Source: CAVYWD01 sp963772225 (lineage in GTDB: Bacteria; Myxococcota; Myxococcia; Myxococcales; UBA5297). From it: a stretch of 64,000 nt of DNA. Below the pieces are notes generated by a model that did not search any database, was not told the DNA's origin, and was given only the letters and a program-made list of their open reading frames with translations. Below, in pieces: positions 27,586 to 37,686 of the stretch (the stretch's first letter is position 1; each line of letters begins with the position of its first letter). Made by a program: the position numbers and the translations under genes. The stretch covers positions 620,001 through 684,000 of the forward strand of contig CAVYWD010000003.1 of the NCBI GenBank assembly GCA_963772225.1, read 5' to 3'.

Positions 27586-28881
27586 ATGTCCGATCGACCG
27601 ACGCTCTACGCCATCGACTTCGGCACCAGCAACTCGCTCGCCGCCGCGGCGAGCCGCGACCGCGTCTTCGAGCCGGTGCCGCTCGACCCGGCCGCCCCGG
27701 ACCCGACCATTTTGCGGAGCATCCTCTGCTTCCCGGACGAGGGCGGGCTGTTCGTGGGCGTCGAGGCGCTGCGGCGGTTCGTCGAGCACGGCGCGCAGGG
27801 GCGCCTCTTGCGCTCGTTCAAGCACTTCCTCGGCTCGCGGTCGTTCCGCGGGACGGTCATCCGGGGCCGGTTGGTGACAGCGGAGGAGGTGGTGGGCGCG
27901 CTGCTGCGGCAGATCCGCCTTCGCGCCGACGCGCACTTCCGGACCGAGGTGCGCCGTGCGCTCCTCGGGCGGCCGGTCCACTTCGACGGCGAGGACGACG
28001 TTTTCGCCGAGGGGCGGCTCCGGCGGGCGGCGGAGCTGGCGGGCTTCGACGACGTGCACTTCCTGCCCGAGCCGGTGGCCGCCGCGCGCGCGTTCGGCGC
28101 CGCGGCCGAGCGCGAGGAGCTGGCGCTCATCGCGGACTTCGGGGGCGGCACGTCGGATTTCACCGTGCTGCGGGTGGGGCCGCGGGAGCTCGCGCGCAGC
28201 GACGTGCTGGCGGTGGGAGGCGTGGCGGTGGCGGGCGACGCGCTCGATGCGTCGATCATGCGGTCGCAGGTGAGCCGCCACTTCGGGGCCGAGGTGCAGT
28301 ATCGGGCGCCGTTCGGGAAGAACGTCCTGCAGATGCCCCGCGGCGTCCTGCAGCACCTCTGCTCGCCCGCGCAGCTGTCGGTCCTGCAGCGGCGCGACAT
28401 CGCGAGCTTCCTCGCCGACGTGCGGCGGTGGTCGCTCTCCGACGACGACCGGCGCCGGATCGACCAGCTCACGGGGCTGGTGGAGGACACGCAGGGCTTC
28501 CACTTGTTCGAGGCCATCGAGCGCGCGAAGCGGACCCTCTCGACGCGGACCAAGGCGGAGGTGGTCTTCGCCTACCCGGGCATCGACGTGCGCGAGCCCG
28601 TGACGCGCGCAGGCTTCGAGGAGGCGAGCCGGCGCGAGGTGGACGCGATCATCGCCTGCCTGGAGGCGACGGTGCGGGAGGCGGGGGTCGGGCCGGACGA
28701 GATCGCGGTGGTGTGCTGCACCGGCGGCACGGCCAAGGTGCCGCGGCTCGCCGCGGAGATCCAGCGGCGCTTGCCGGCCGCGCGGGCCGAGCAGTTCAAG
28801 GGGTTTCACTCGGTGGTCGAGGGGCTCGCGCGGGAGGGACAGCGGATCGAGGCGGAGAGGGAGAGCGTGGCATCGGCGTAG
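27586..28881 (+). CDS. Hsp70-like ATPase (YegD type)
   Basis: 431 residues from ATG at 27586. It has the actin/Hsp70 ATPase fold: phosphate-1 loop YAIDFGTSNSLAAAAS, phosphate-2 LIADFGGGTSDFTVLRV and adenosine motif VVCCTGGTAKVPRLA. The family substrate-binding domain of DnaK is missing, as in E. coli YegD. It is probably a cytoplasmic chaperone-like or regulatory ATPase; partners unknown. No grpE or dnaJ nearby. About 280 bases of hairpin-rich DNA precede it. Confidence 0.88.
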   Translation: MSDRPTLYAIDFGTSNSLAAAASRDRVFEPVPLDPAAPDPTILRSILCFPDEGGLFVGVEALRRFVEHGAQGRLLRSFKHFLGSRSFRGTVIRGRLVTAEEVVGALLRQIRLRADAHFRTEVRRALLGRPVHFDGEDDVFAEGRLRRAAELAGFDDVHFLPEPVAAARAFGAAAEREELALIADFGGGTSDFTVLRVGPRELARSDVLAVGGVAVAGDALDASIMRSQVSRHFGAEVQYRAPFGKNVLQMPRGVLQHLCSPAQLSVLQRRDIASFLADVRRWSLSDDDRRRIDQLTGLVEDTQGFHLFEAIERAKRTLSTRTKAEVVFAYPGIDVREPVTRAGFEEASRREVDAIIACLEATVREAGVGPDEIAVVCCTGGTAKVPRLAAEIQRRLPAARAEQFKGFHSVVEGLAREGQRIEAERESVASA

Positions 28882-29151
28882 ATGAACCGCTCGCCGTCCA
28901 TTCGTTGCGCAAGCACCTTGCCCCTGCCTCGTTCATCGACCTCGAGCAGCGCTATCCGCGAGGACGAGGAGCTCACCGCGGGGTCGTCGACGCGCGAGTG
29001 AGGTCGAAGGTGTAGCCGGCAGTCTACGGTGCCGCCGCCAGGCGGGTCTGGAGTCCGCGCCTCGCCGTTGTCGACGCGAGCGGTGCGGTCCAAATCAATC
29101 GAGCGAGATCTTCATCGAACCGGGTCAAATCGAGCCAGAGGCGGCGACTTC

Positions 29152-29627
29152 ATGCGGCTTCCCATCCAAGAGGTCTTTCCCGAGGCGCGGCAGGCGATGC
29201 TGGCGCTCGAACGCACGGTGCACAAGAGCACGTTGGAGCCAGCGCTGCTGGACCTGGTGCGGGTGCGCGCGTCGCAGCTGAACGGTTGCGGGCACTGCAT
29301 CGACATGCACACCAAGGACGCGCGGGCGCGCGGCGAGTCCGAGCAGCGCCTCTACAGGCGCCCTGCTATAGCCCGCGAGAGCGCGCCGCGCTGGACTGGA
29401 CCGAGTCGCTCACCCTTCTTCCGCAGACGGGCGCCCCCGACGACGTCTACGAGCGCGTGCGCCAGGTGATGTCGCCGGAGGAGGTCGCCGCGCTCACGCT
29501 CGCCATTGTGGCCATCAACGGATGGAACCGCCTGGCCGTCGGGTTGCGCTCGCCGGTGGGGAGCTACCAGCCGCCGGCGAGCGCCGGCGCGCCGCGGAGG
29601 GAGCAGGGCGCCGCCCATCCAGCCTGA
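29152..29627 (+). CDS. AhpD-like carboxymuconolactone decarboxylase family protein (frameshift/deletion)
   Basis: Starts MRLPIQEVFPEARQAMLALE. The active CxxC with following His is seen in NGCGHCIDMHTKDARARGES. The frame then breaks at about 29355-29362 and resumes in another frame as YSPRERAALDWTESLTLLPQ, continuing to GWNRLAVGLRS. In relatives the two parts are joined by about seven residues, so a small deletion rather than one base may be missing. If functional it is an alkylhydroperoxidase-type thiol enzyme in the cytoplasm. Confidence 0.75.
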
Positions 29628-29645
29628 GCGGCGCCAGCCGCTGCC

Positions 29646-32126
29646 TCAGATGTCCAGGTTCTGCACCTCGAGCGCGTTCTTCTCGATGAACTCGCGCCGC
29701 GGCTCGACCTGGTCTCCCATGAGGACCGTGAAGATCTCGTCGGCCTCCACGGTGTCGTCGACCTTGACCCTGAGCAAGGTGCGCGTGGCGGGCGACATGG
29801 TCGTCTCCCAGAGCTGCTCGGGGTTCATCTCGCCCAGGCCCTTGTAGCGCTGGATGTTCTGCCCGCGGGTGGCCTCTTTCTTCACCGCGTCGAGAAGTCC
29901 CTGGACGGAGCCGAACTGCATCCGGTCGTCGCCCACGACGAGCGTGTAGGGCGCGGGGCCGGCCTCGCGGAAGGCCTGGCACAAGGCGCGCAGCTCGAGG
30001 AACTCGGGGCTCTTCAGGAAGACGTGGTCGACCACCGTCTCGCGCGTCGCGCCGGCGAGCTCGCTCCGGAACAACAGCATCTTGCCGCCGGCGTGCTCGG
30101 GGTCCGGCTTGCGCAGCGGCGCCCGGAAGGCGTTCACCACCTCCGGCGAGCGCTTCTCGAGGTAGTCGAGCGCCTTCAGGAGCTGGGCCTCGAGGGCGCC
30201 GGGGTCGTCCAACGTGTCGACCACGAGGTCGCTCCCCTGGGCCAGTGCGTCGACGATGCGCGCGTCGCGCCGGCGCCCGAGGCGGTCGAGCAGGCCGCGG
30301 TACTCGACCCCCTTGTCCAGGAAGTCGCGGAAGGCCTTGCCCTCCAGCGCGGGCTTGCCGTCCACCTCGACCTTGGCGATCTGCGTGCCGATCTCCAGGA
30401 GGTGCTCGACCATGGCCTCCTCGTCCTTGAGGTAGGTCTCCTTCTTGCCGCGGGTGATTTTGTAGAGCGGCGGCTGGGCGATGTAGAGGTAGCCGCGCTC
30501 CACCAGCTCGGGCATCTGCCGGTAGAAGAACGTGAGCAAGAGCGTGCGAATGTGGCTGCCGTCCACGTCGGCGTCGGTCATGAGGATGATGCGGTGGTAG
30601 CGCGCCTTGTCCGGCGAGTAGCCGTCCTCGGCGTTGGCCTCGCCGTCCCCGCGCATGGAGCGGATGCCCGTGCCCAGCGCGGTGATGAGCGTGGCGATCT
30701 CCTGGCTGCCCAGCATCTTGTCGAAGCGCGCCTTCTCGACGTTCAGGATCTTCCCGCGCAAGGGCAGGATGGCCTGGAAGCGCCGGTCGCGGCCTTGCTT
30801 CGCCGAGCCGCCGGCGGAGTCGCCCTCGACGATGTAGAGCTCGCACTGGGTGGGGTCGCGCTCCTGGCAGTCGGCGAGCTTGCCCGGCAAGGACGCCGAG
30901 TCGAGCGCGCCCTTGCGGCGCACGGTGTCCTTGGCCTTGCGCGCGGCGATGCGCGCCCGCGCTGCGTCGCCGACCTTGGCGGCGATGCGCTTGGCGATCA
31001 CCGGGTTCTCTTCCAGGAACGCCGACAGCTTCTCCCCGATGATGCCCTCCACCGCCCCCTTCACCTCGGGGTTGATGAGCTTGTGCTTGGGCTGGCTGTC
31101 GAAGGCCGGGGTGGGGAGCTTGACGCTGATGACCGCGACCAGCCCCTCGCGCGCGTCGTCGCCCGACGGCGACTCTTTCAGGTCTTTCCAGAGCGACTTC
31201 GCCGCCGCGTAGCTGTTGACGGTGCGGGTGAGCGCCGCCTTGAAGCCGGCCAGGTGCATGCCGCCTTCGTCGTTGTAGACGTTGTTGCCGAAGCAGAAGA
31301 CCATCTCGTCGTACGAGTCGTTGTACTGCATGGCGACTTCGACCTGGATCTTCTCGGTCTCGCCGGCGAAGTAGATGGGCTTATCGGAGAGCACCACCTT
31401 GTTCTTGTTCAGGTGCTCCACGAATTGGCGGATGCCGCCTTCGTATCGGAATTCGTGGCTCTTGCCGCTGCGCTCGTCGGCGATGGCGATGCGCAGGCCG
31501 GCATTGAGGAACGCCAGCTGGCGCAGCCGCTGCGAGAGCACGTCGAAGTTGTAGGCGCGTTCGGCGCCGAAGATCTGCGTGTCGGGCTTGAAGCGCACCG
31601 TGGTGCCGCGCTTCTCGGTGTCGCCGGTGACCTTGAGCTCGGTCTTCGGGACGCCGCGCTCGTAGCGCTGGGAGTAGGCCTTGCCGCCGCGGAAGATCTC
31701 CAGCTCGAGGTACTCGGAGAGCGCGTTCACGCAGGAGACGCCCACGCCGTGGAGGCCCGCCGAGACCGCGTAGGAGTTGTTGTCGAACTTGCCGCCGGCG
31801 TGGAGGATGGTGAGCACCACCTCGGGCGTGGGCCGGTTCTCGGTGGGGTGCATCTCGGTGGGGATGCCGCGGCCGTCGTCGATGACGCTGATGGAGTTGT
31901 CGACGTGGATGGCGACTTCGATGTTCTTGCAGTGCCCCGCCAGCGCCTCGTCCACGGAGTTGTCGACGACCTCCCAGACCAGCTGGTGCAGGCCGGTCTC
32001 GTCCGGAGGCCCGATGTACATGCCGGGCCGCTTGCGCACCGCTTCCAGGCCCTCGAGGACCGTGATGCTCGACGCGTTGTACTCGTGCCCCGAGTCGGGC
32101 GGGGTGGTCTCTTTGGCGGTCTCCAA
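29646..32126 (-). CDS. gyrB: DNA gyrase subunit B
   Basis: 826 residues. The start is placed at TTG 32126 because AGGAGAG lies just upstream; longer frames have no ribosome site. GHKL ATPase: EVVDNSVDEALAGHC, DDGRGIPTE, GLHGVGVSCVNALS. TOPRIM: LYIVEGDSAGGSAKQGRDRR, LPLRGKILNVEKA and MTDADVDGSHI. The C-terminus has the QRYKGLGEMNPEQLWETTM block. An insertion of about 30 residues around RRKGALDSASLPG is normal. With GyrA (not here) it introduces negative supercoils. Downstream of recF and a sensor-kinase-like gene, same strand. Confidence 0.98.
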   Translation of the reverse strand: METAKETTPPDSGHEYNASSITVLEGLEAVRKRPGMYIGPPDETGLHQLVWEVVDNSVDEALAGHCKNIEVAIHVDNSISVIDDGRGIPTEMHPTENRPTPEVVLTILHAGGKFDNNSYAVSAGLHGVGVSCVNALSEYLELEIFRGGKAYSQRYERGVPKTELKVTGDTEKRGTTVRFKPDTQIFGAERAYNFDVLSQRLRQLAFLNAGLRIAIADERSGKSHEFRYEGGIRQFVEHLNKNKVVLSDKPIYFAGETEKIQVEVAMQYNDSYDEMVFCFGNNVYNDEGGMHLAGFKAALTRTVNSYAAAKSLWKDLKESPSGDDAREGLVAVISVKLPTPAFDSQPKHKLINPEVKGAVEGIIGEKLSAFLEENPVIAKRIAAKVGDAARARIAARKAKDTVRRKGALDSASLPGKLADCQERDPTQCELYIVEGDSAGGSAKQGRDRRFQAILPLRGKILNVEKARFDKMLGSQEIATLITALGTGIRSMRGDGEANAEDGYSPDKARYHRIILMTDADVDGSHIRTLLLTFFYRQMPELVERGYLYIAQPPLYKITRGKKETYLKDEEAMVEHLLEIGTQIAKVEVDGKPALEGKAFRDFLDKGVEYRGLLDRLGRRRDARIVDALAQGSDLVVDTLDDPGALEAQLLKALDYLEKRSPEVVNAFRAPLRKPDPEHAGGKMLLFRSELAGATRETVVDHVFLKSPEFLELRALCQAFREAGPAPYTLVVGDDRMQFGSVQGLLDAVKKEATRGQNIQRYKGLGEMNPEQLWETTMSPATRTLLRVKVDDTVEADEIFTVLMGDQVEPRREFIEKNALEVQNLDI

Positions 32127-32345
32127 GCTCTCTCCTAGGAAAAGTCGCGCCGATCGCCCATAAACCGGCGCGATCGCTCGCCAAAACCCCGCAGGGCCGC
32201 GCCTTGCGCGAAAGGGGCCGACAGTACCACGTCCGGCCCGCTTCCTCAATTGGCAAACAACCGCACAACCTGCGAGATTTATTCCGGGATTCGGCGCCAT
32301 TGCGCGCGCTCGACCGAGGCCGAGAGGCGGGGAGCGATCGGCGGG

Positions 32346-33479
32346 CTACTCCTTGTCGGCGGGAAGCGCGACGAAGAGGCCCGCCGCGTCCGGTTGGGCC
32401 CCCTCCCACCCGAGCTCGCCGGCGTGGGCGCGGGCGATGCGCTCGGCGGCGGCGAGAGAAACGCCCGCCTCTCCAGTGACGAGCTGGCGCTCGAAGAACG
32501 GCCGCCAATCGCGCTCGATAATGCCGCGGTCGAGCCCGCGGCGGGCGATCACGCGGACGAGCACCTGCTCCCCGTCGCTTTCAGTCGCAACGCAGAGCTC
32601 GCGGTCCTCTCCGGCGAGCGCGCGGGCGCCCGCGACGACGAGGTGCGTGAAGCAGCGCCGCAGGCTCGCGGGCCAGCCGAGGGCGCGCGCTTCGGCCTGG
32701 TAGCGGCGCTCGAGCTTGAGCCCGTGGCCGAGCTCGTGCCCGGCGACGGCGAGCGCCCCCTCGAGCGGGTCGCGCACGTCCAGGCTCGAGGGCTCGGCGC
32801 GGTCCTTCTTCGCGTACTGGCGCACCGCCTCGACGATGGCCTCGATGCGCGCGCCGCCCGCCAGGCACTCCTGCACCAGCGGCTCCAGGTCCTCGACCAC
32901 CGGCTTGAGCTCCGGCGCGAGCGGCACGGACTGGAGCGCGCGCAAGAGGTCGCCGTGGTAGCCCTGCAGCGTGCGCAGGTTCGAGAGCACGAAGGCGATG
33001 GGGTTGTTCAGGTCGTGGGCGATGCCGCCGGCGAGCCTGCCCAGGAGCGCCATGCTCGCGTCGTCCACCCGCTCGGCCGTCGAGCCGTCGCGGCCTTTGC
33101 GCCGGAGCAGCGCCTCCACGCGCGCTCGCAACAGCCCCGCGGAGACCGGCGGAAAAAAGACTTCCTCGGCCCCGGCCTCGAAGCAGCGCAGCGCTTCGGG
33201 CTCGGAGCCGCTCCGGGCGATCAGCAGGACAGGGCAGCTCCCGCCGCGAAGGCGCTCGACGCTCCGGCACAGCTCGATGCCGCCGCCGGGCGATTCGAGC
33301 GCGGTCTCGCAGACCACCGCCGCCATGGATCCGCCGGACATCTGGCAGAGCGCCTCGCCCGCGCTCGCGGCCTCACGGGTCGGATGTCCCGCGAGCGCCG
33401 CCGCATACTCGGACAGCCGGGATGAGTCCGGGCCCACGAGCAACACAGGGGCGCTGGTCGGAGGGGCGCTCATCATCAT
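32346..33479 (-). CDS. Receiver-like plus histidine-kinase-like protein, degenerate
   Basis: About 377 residues from the MMM cluster at 33471-33479. The N-terminal receiver-like fold (PVLLVGPDSSRLSEYAAALA) lacks the usual acidic pair and phospho-Asp: the strand reads AAVVCETALESPGGG. The DHp helix has LLGRLAGGIAHDLNNPIAFV with the H-D-L-N-N-P phosphoacceptor box. The ATPase part keeps only a weak G-box (GVSLAAAERIARAHAGEL), and no clear N-box is seen. It may act as a phosphotransfer or scaffold partner. It sits between recF and gyrB, an unusual place. Confidence 0.75.
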   Translation of the reverse strand: MMMSAPPTSAPVLLVGPDSSRLSEYAAALAGHPTREAASAGEALCQMSGGSMAAVVCETALESPGGGIELCRSVERLRGGSCPVLLIARSGSEPEALRCFEAGAEEVFFPPVSAGLLRARVEALLRRKGRDGSTAERVDDASMALLGRLAGGIAHDLNNPIAFVLSNLRTLQGYHGDLLRALQSVPLAPELKPVVEDLEPLVQECLAGGARIEAIVEAVRQYAKKDRAEPSSLDVRDPLEGALAVAGHELGHGLKLERRYQAEARALGWPASLRRCFTHLVVAGARALAGEDRELCVATESDGEQVLVRVIARRGLDRGIIERDWRPFFERQLVTGEAGVSLAAAERIARAHAGELGWEGAQPDAAGLFVALPADKE

Positions 33480-33750
33480 GCGCGATGGATTAGCAATCGG
33501 CGTTCCGCGCCGTTCTGCCTCGCAGGGCCTTTTATTTCTTGCCCACTGGCGCGCGCGCTTGGGGTTCTCGTGCACCCGGCCGGAGCGAAGCGACCCCGCT
33601 TTCTCGCGCTGTGGGCGCGGGCGCAGAGGGGGCTGAATTCACCGCCAGAGCATATTGCGGCACCGCGCCCGACATGCAATCGACGGCGCTGGAGGGCCCC
33701 ATGAAGAGGCAGCGTCCGCTCGCTCTATCGGGCGGGGAGCGGCCGGGCGC

Positions 33751-34858
33751 TCAAGCGGGCCGAAACGCGCCCTGGCGCACCTCGAGCTGGAGCGCGTCAG
33801 GCCCGGCGGCCTCGCGCACCAGCCGCGGGTCGGTGGTCGTCAGGAAGACCTGGAGGCCCGAGGCGCGCAGATAGTCCATGAGGAAGGCGTTGCGGGCCGG
33901 GTCGAGCTCGCTGGACACATCGTCCAGAAGGAGGAGCGGCGCCCGCCCCAGCGTCAGGCGCAGGTTCTCGAATCTCGGCGATCTTGAGGGCGAGCACGAT
34001 GGCCCGCTGCTGACCTTGGGAGGCGAAGCTCCGAGCCGGGCGACCCGCGAGGTCCAGGTCGAGGTCGTCGGCATGAGGGCCGACGCTGGTGTAGCCGCGC
34101 TCGACGTCGCGGGCCGTCCGCCGCCGCAGCGCCGCGAGGAGCGCGCCGGCGACCGCCGCCGCGTCGTCCAGGGGCTCGCCGGGAAGACCGCTGGGGGTGT
34201 AGCCAACCGAGAGCGCCCCGTCGCCGCGCGCGATGGCCTCGAAGCTCTTCGCCGCGAGAGGGGCGAGCTCGCGCAGGAGCGCCCGGCGAAAGTGCACGAT
34301 GCGCGCGCCGACCCTGGCCAGCGCCTCGCTGTAGGCGTCGATGAGCTCGGCGGCCGCGCCCTCCTTGAGCAGGCGGTTGCGCTGCTTGAGCGCGCGCTGG
34401 TACTCGCGCGAGGTTTCCAGGTGTGCGGGGAAGCGGTTGAAAGTGGCGCGGTCCAGCAGGCGACGACGACCGTCGGGCCCGCCCTTGAGCACCGCCAAGT
34501 CGTCGGGCGTGAAGGCCACCACCGAGACCCCGCCAAAGTAGTCGGTCAGGCTCTTCACCGGCTTGCCGTCGAGGAGGGCCGCTCGCCCGGAGGCGTCGAC
34601 CTCCACGGCGATGGACCGCTGGGCGCCTCCCAGCGAGAACCGGCCCGCGACGCGCGCCCCGCTCGCCCCGAAGCGCACGAGATCGGAGAGCTTGCTCGCC
34701 CGCAGGGGCCGGAGGGTCGCGAGCAGGTAGAGCGCCTCGAGGAGGTTGGTCTTCCCCTGGCCGTTCGGGCCCACGACCAGGGTCGCGTGCTCGCCGGGCG
34801 CGAGGTCGGCCGCCTCGATGTTGCGGAAGTCGCGGATCTCCAGGGCGAGCAGGCGCAT
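33751..34858 (-). CDS. recF: DNA replication/repair protein RecF (one frameshift)
   Basis: Walker A VVGPNGQGKTNLLEALYLLA, then GRRRLLDRATFNRFPAHL, the ABC-type signature SFASQGQQRAIVLALKIAEI, and Walker B LLLLDDVSSELDPARN. The reading frame changes at about 33970-33974: the segment KIAEI is followed one base out by ENLRLTLGRAPLLL. A single inserted base explains it; total about 368 residues, family length. RecF loads RecA at gapped DNA with RecO/RecR. Head of the recF-kinase-gyrB string; dnaN is not next to it. Confidence 0.9.
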
Positions 34859-34993
34859 TCGGTGGAGCCGAGCCTAGCGCAGGGCCGGCGTGGGGGGTGA
34901 GGCCCTTGGCGCCGCGGGGCGCGCGTGGCGAATGTGAAGCAGTTGGGACCGCTCCGATCCTGCCGGCGCGCTTTGGCGCGGAAGGAGCTTTGC

Positions 34994-35863
34994 GTGATCA
35001 AGCCCACCTTCGACGAGCGCTCGGACGTGCGGGCGGCCACGCCGCACCCGGCTCGAGCGGACGGGGCGGTGCGGGCCGCCGAGCGCTCGGTCGCCGGGCC
35101 AGGGCGGCAGGGGCCGGACTCGGCCCCGCAGATCGCATCGCGGCGCGCCGCGCTTCGGGCCCTCAATGCGGGCGACGTGCCCTACGTCGTGGCCGGCGCC
35201 TACGCGATGCGCGAGTACACAGGCATCGCCCGGGACACCAAGGACCTGGACGTCTTCTGCCGGCGCGCCGACGTGGAGGGGGCGCTCGGCGGTCTTTCGC
35301 GCGCGGGCTTCCGTGTGGAGCGCACCGACGAGCTCTGGCTCGCCAAGGGCTACGCCGAGGACGGCGAGTACGTCGACATCATCTTCTCGTCCGGCAACGG
35401 CGTCGCGGAGGTGGACGACCTCTGGCTGGCGCGCGCCCGGCCGGCCGAGGTGCTGGGCGTCCCCACGCGGCTGGCGCCGCCCGAAGAGATGATCTGGTCC
35501 AAGAGCTACGTCATGGAGCGCGAGCGGTACGACGGCGCCGACGTGCAGCACCTGGTGCGCGCCTGCGCCGACCTGCTGGACTGGCCGCTCCTCCTGTCGA
35601 GGATGCGCGACCACGCGGAGGTCCTGCTCGCGCACCTCCTGCTGTTCCGGTTCAGCTATCCGGGCGAGCGGGAGAAGGTGCCGGCCTGGGTGCTGGAGGA
35701 GCTGGTGGCGCTCTCTCGCCGGCCGCCCAGGCCCTCCGAGCGCGCGCTCTGCCGCGGCACTCTGCTCTCCGCGAAGCAGTACCAGGTGGACCTGGAGGGC
35801 GGTCTCGCCGACTGCCGCCCGCTCGAGGTCTGCTCCTGGAGGGCCTTCCGGACCGCCCGATGA
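34994..35863 (+). CDS. Nucleotidyltransferase-family protein
   Basis: 289 residues from GTG at 34994, six bases after GAAGGAG. The fold starts with VPYVVAGAYAMREYTGIARD and TKDLDVFCRRADVEGAL, giving the Gly-rich turn and Asp-x-Asp; a third acid appears at EYVDIIFSS. After that, a helical region (LTWPLL-like, LHRFSYPGE-like) completes a protein longer than toxin-type members. This size matches uncharacterised bacterial nucleotidyltransferases. A ligand or partner is not evident. Followed 12 bases later by the phosphoesterase gene, probably one operon. Confidence 0.7.
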   Translation: MIKPTFDERSDVRAATPHPARADGAVRAAERSVAGPGRQGPDSAPQIASRRAALRALNAGDVPYVVAGAYAMREYTGIARDTKDLDVFCRRADVEGALGGLSRAGFRVERTDELWLAKGYAEDGEYVDIIFSSGNGVAEVDDLWLARARPAEVLGVPTRLAPPEEMIWSKSYVMERERYDGADVQHLVRACADLLDWPLLLSRMRDHAEVLLAHLLLFRFSYPGEREKVPAWVLEELVALSRRPPRPSERALCRGTLLSAKQYQVDLEGGLADCRPLEVCSWRAFRTAR

Positions 35864-35875
35864 GAGCCGCGCCGC

Positions 35876-36661
35876 ATGTCCCCTGAGAGCGCCGAGGTCG
35901 CCGCGTCGACGCCGTCTGAGCACCCGGCGGAGCACCCGTCGGACCAGCCCGTGCGCGTGGCCCTGGTCGGCGACCTGCACACGCGAGTCGATCGCCCGGG
36001 CCGGGTAAGCCGGCACCTGCGGGGCGTGGACGCCGAGGCGGACATCCTGTTGCTCGCGGGCGACCTCACCGACCACGGCGCGCCCGAGGAAGCGGCCATG
36101 GCGGCGGAGGAGCTGGCCGACCTGCGCATCCCCAAGGTGGCGGTGCTGGGCAACCACGATCACGAGTCGGGGAAGGCGGGGGAGGTCTCGCGAGCGCTGG
36201 GACACGGCGGCATCCACGTCCTGGACGGCGACGTGTTCATCTTCGAGAAGCGCCTGGGGATCGCGGGCGTGAAGGGCTTCTGCGGCGGGTTCGACGAGGC
36301 CACGCTCGAGCCGTGGGGCGAGGAGGTCCTCAAGCGCTTCGCCCTGGAGGCGGTCACCGAGGCGCTGAAGCTGGAGTCGGCGCTGGCGCGCGTGCGGGGG
36401 CTCAAGCGGCGGATCGCGCTGCTCCACTACAGCCCGGTGCGCTCGACCATCGTGGGCGAGAATCTGGAGATCGCGCCGTTCCTGGGGTGCTCGCGGCTGG
36501 TCGAGCCCATCGACAAGTTTGGCGCGACCTTCGCGGCGCACGGCCACGCTCACCGCGGGCAGGTGACCGGCAAGACGCCGCGCGGCATCACCGTCTACAA
36601 CACGGCGATGGAGCTGCTCCGCGAGCGGCTCGGGCGCTACTACCTCGTCGTGGAGGCTTGA
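35876..36661 (+). CDS. Calcineurin-like metallophosphoesterase
   Basis: 261 residues. All five metal-ligand blocks are present: ALVGDLHTRVD, LLAGDLTDHG, VLGNHDHES, LLHYSPV and FAAHGHAHRG. The di-metal phosphoesterase fold hydrolyses phosphomono- or diesters; the natural substrate is not predictable. No signal peptide, so cytoplasmic. Forms a likely operon with the preceding nucleotidyltransferase-family gene, which could point to an add/remove pair, but that is speculation from position. Confidence 0.85.
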   Translation: MSPESAEVAASTPSEHPAEHPSDQPVRVALVGDLHTRVDRPGRVSRHLRGVDAEADILLLAGDLTDHGAPEEAAMAAEELADLRIPKVAVLGNHDHESGKAGEVSRALGHGGIHVLDGDVFIFEKRLGIAGVKGFCGGFDEATLEPWGEEVLKRFALEAVTEALKLESALARVRGLKRRIALLHYSPVRSTIVGENLEIAPFLGCSRLVEPIDKFGATFAAHGHAHRGQVTGKTPRGITVYNTAMELLRERLGRYYLVVEA

Positions 36662-36784
36662 AGCCGCACGTCGGCGCCCCGAAAGGAGCGCCGATTTCGG
36701 CACGAAGCGAAGCTTCGAATCGGCCCACGAACGCACGATGGGGGCGCGCCCGAGGGCCGATCGATGTCGCTGGCGCCTGAACGC

Positions 36785-37180
36785 CTAGCGCTTGCTGAAC
36801 TGGAAGCGCTTGCGGGCGCCGGGGCGGCCGTACTTCTTGCGCTCGACCGCGCGGGCGTCGCGGGTGATGAAGCCCGCCTTCTTGAGCACCGGGCGGAAGT
36901 CGGGGTTGTACGCGCAGAGCGCCCGGGAGATGCCGTGGCGAATGGCGCCGGCCTGGCCGGAGAGGCCGCCGCCGTCCACCGTCACGACCACGTCGAGCTT
37001 GTCCTTCTGCTCGACCAGATCGAGAGGCTGGCGGAGGATCATCTTGGCCGTCTCGCGGCCGAAGTAGTTGTCGAGGGGGCGGTCGTTGATGGTGATGACG
37101 CCCGATCCCGGCCTCAAGTGGACGCGCGCCACCGACTCCTTGCGCCGGCCGGTCCCGTAGTTCTTGTGCGTCTCTGCCAT
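36785..37180 (-). CDS. rpsI: 30S ribosomal protein S9 (uS9)
   Basis: 131 residues with the family opening YGTGRRKESVARVHLRPG, the central RQPLDLVEQKDKLDVVVTV and GQAGAIRHGISRAL, and the strictly conserved C-terminal tail ending KRFQFSKR, which reaches the P-site tRNA. Directly downstream of rplM, as in most bacteria. Confidence 0.98.
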   Translation of the reverse strand: MAETHKNYGTGRRKESVARVHLRPGSGVITINDRPLDNYFGRETAKMILRQPLDLVEQKDKLDVVVTVDGGGLSGQAGAIRHGISRALCAYNPDFRPVLKKAGFITRDARAVERKKYGRPGARKRFQFSKR

Positions 37181-37251
37181 CGTGTTCCTCGCCGCAGGCG
37201 CCGCTTCTCAAGGAGCCGGACTGCCGGCTCGCTCGCGGCGCCGCGAATGGT

Positions 37252-37686
37252 TTAAGCGTTGACCTTGAACTCGACCGGCTGCTGGGCCTTCTGCTTGTGC
37301 TCCGGGCCGGCGTAAACGCGCAGCTTGGTGAGCATCTGCCGTCCGAGGGCGTTGCGCGGCAGCATGCGGCGCACGGCATTCAGGATGAGGTCCTCGGGGT
37401 GCTTGGCGCGCACCTCGCTGGCGTGGGTGACGGTGAGGCCGCCCGGGTGCAGCGAGTGCTTGTAGTAGACCTTCTTCGTCTCTTTGGTCCCGGTCAGCTT
37501 CACCTTGCCGGCGTTGATCACCACGACGTGGTCGCCGGTGTCGAAGGACGGGGTGAACCGGGGGTTGAGCTTGCCCTTGAGGATGCCGGCGATTTGGCTC
37601 GCCGCGCGGCCCAACACCTTGCCGTCCACGTCGATCAGGAACCAACGGCGTTGAATGTCCGCCGGCTTTACGCTGTAGGTGCTCAT
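37252..37686 (-). CDS. rplM: 50S ribosomal protein L13 (uL13)
   Basis: 144 residues from ATG at 37686, the usual family length; a 26-codon upstream extension lacks support. Typical blocks: RRWFLIDVDGKVLGRAASQI, HVVVINAGKVKLTGTKETKK, YYKHSLHPGGL and AVRRMLPRNALGRQML. It is the first gene of the L13-S9 operon. The two proteins belong to different subunits but are co-transcribed widely. Confidence 0.98.
   Translation of the reverse strand: MSTYSVKPADIQRRWFLIDVDGKVLGRAASQIAGILKGKLNPRFTPSFDTGDHVVVINAGKVKLTGTKETKKVYYKHSLHPGGLTVTHASEVRAKHPEDLILNAVRRMLPRNALGRQMLTKLRVYAGPEHKQKAQQPVEFKVNA

Noticed and set aside
30024..32138. Long plus-strand frame across gyrB
   Set aside because: Antisense shadow of gyrB, which is unambiguous on the minus strand.
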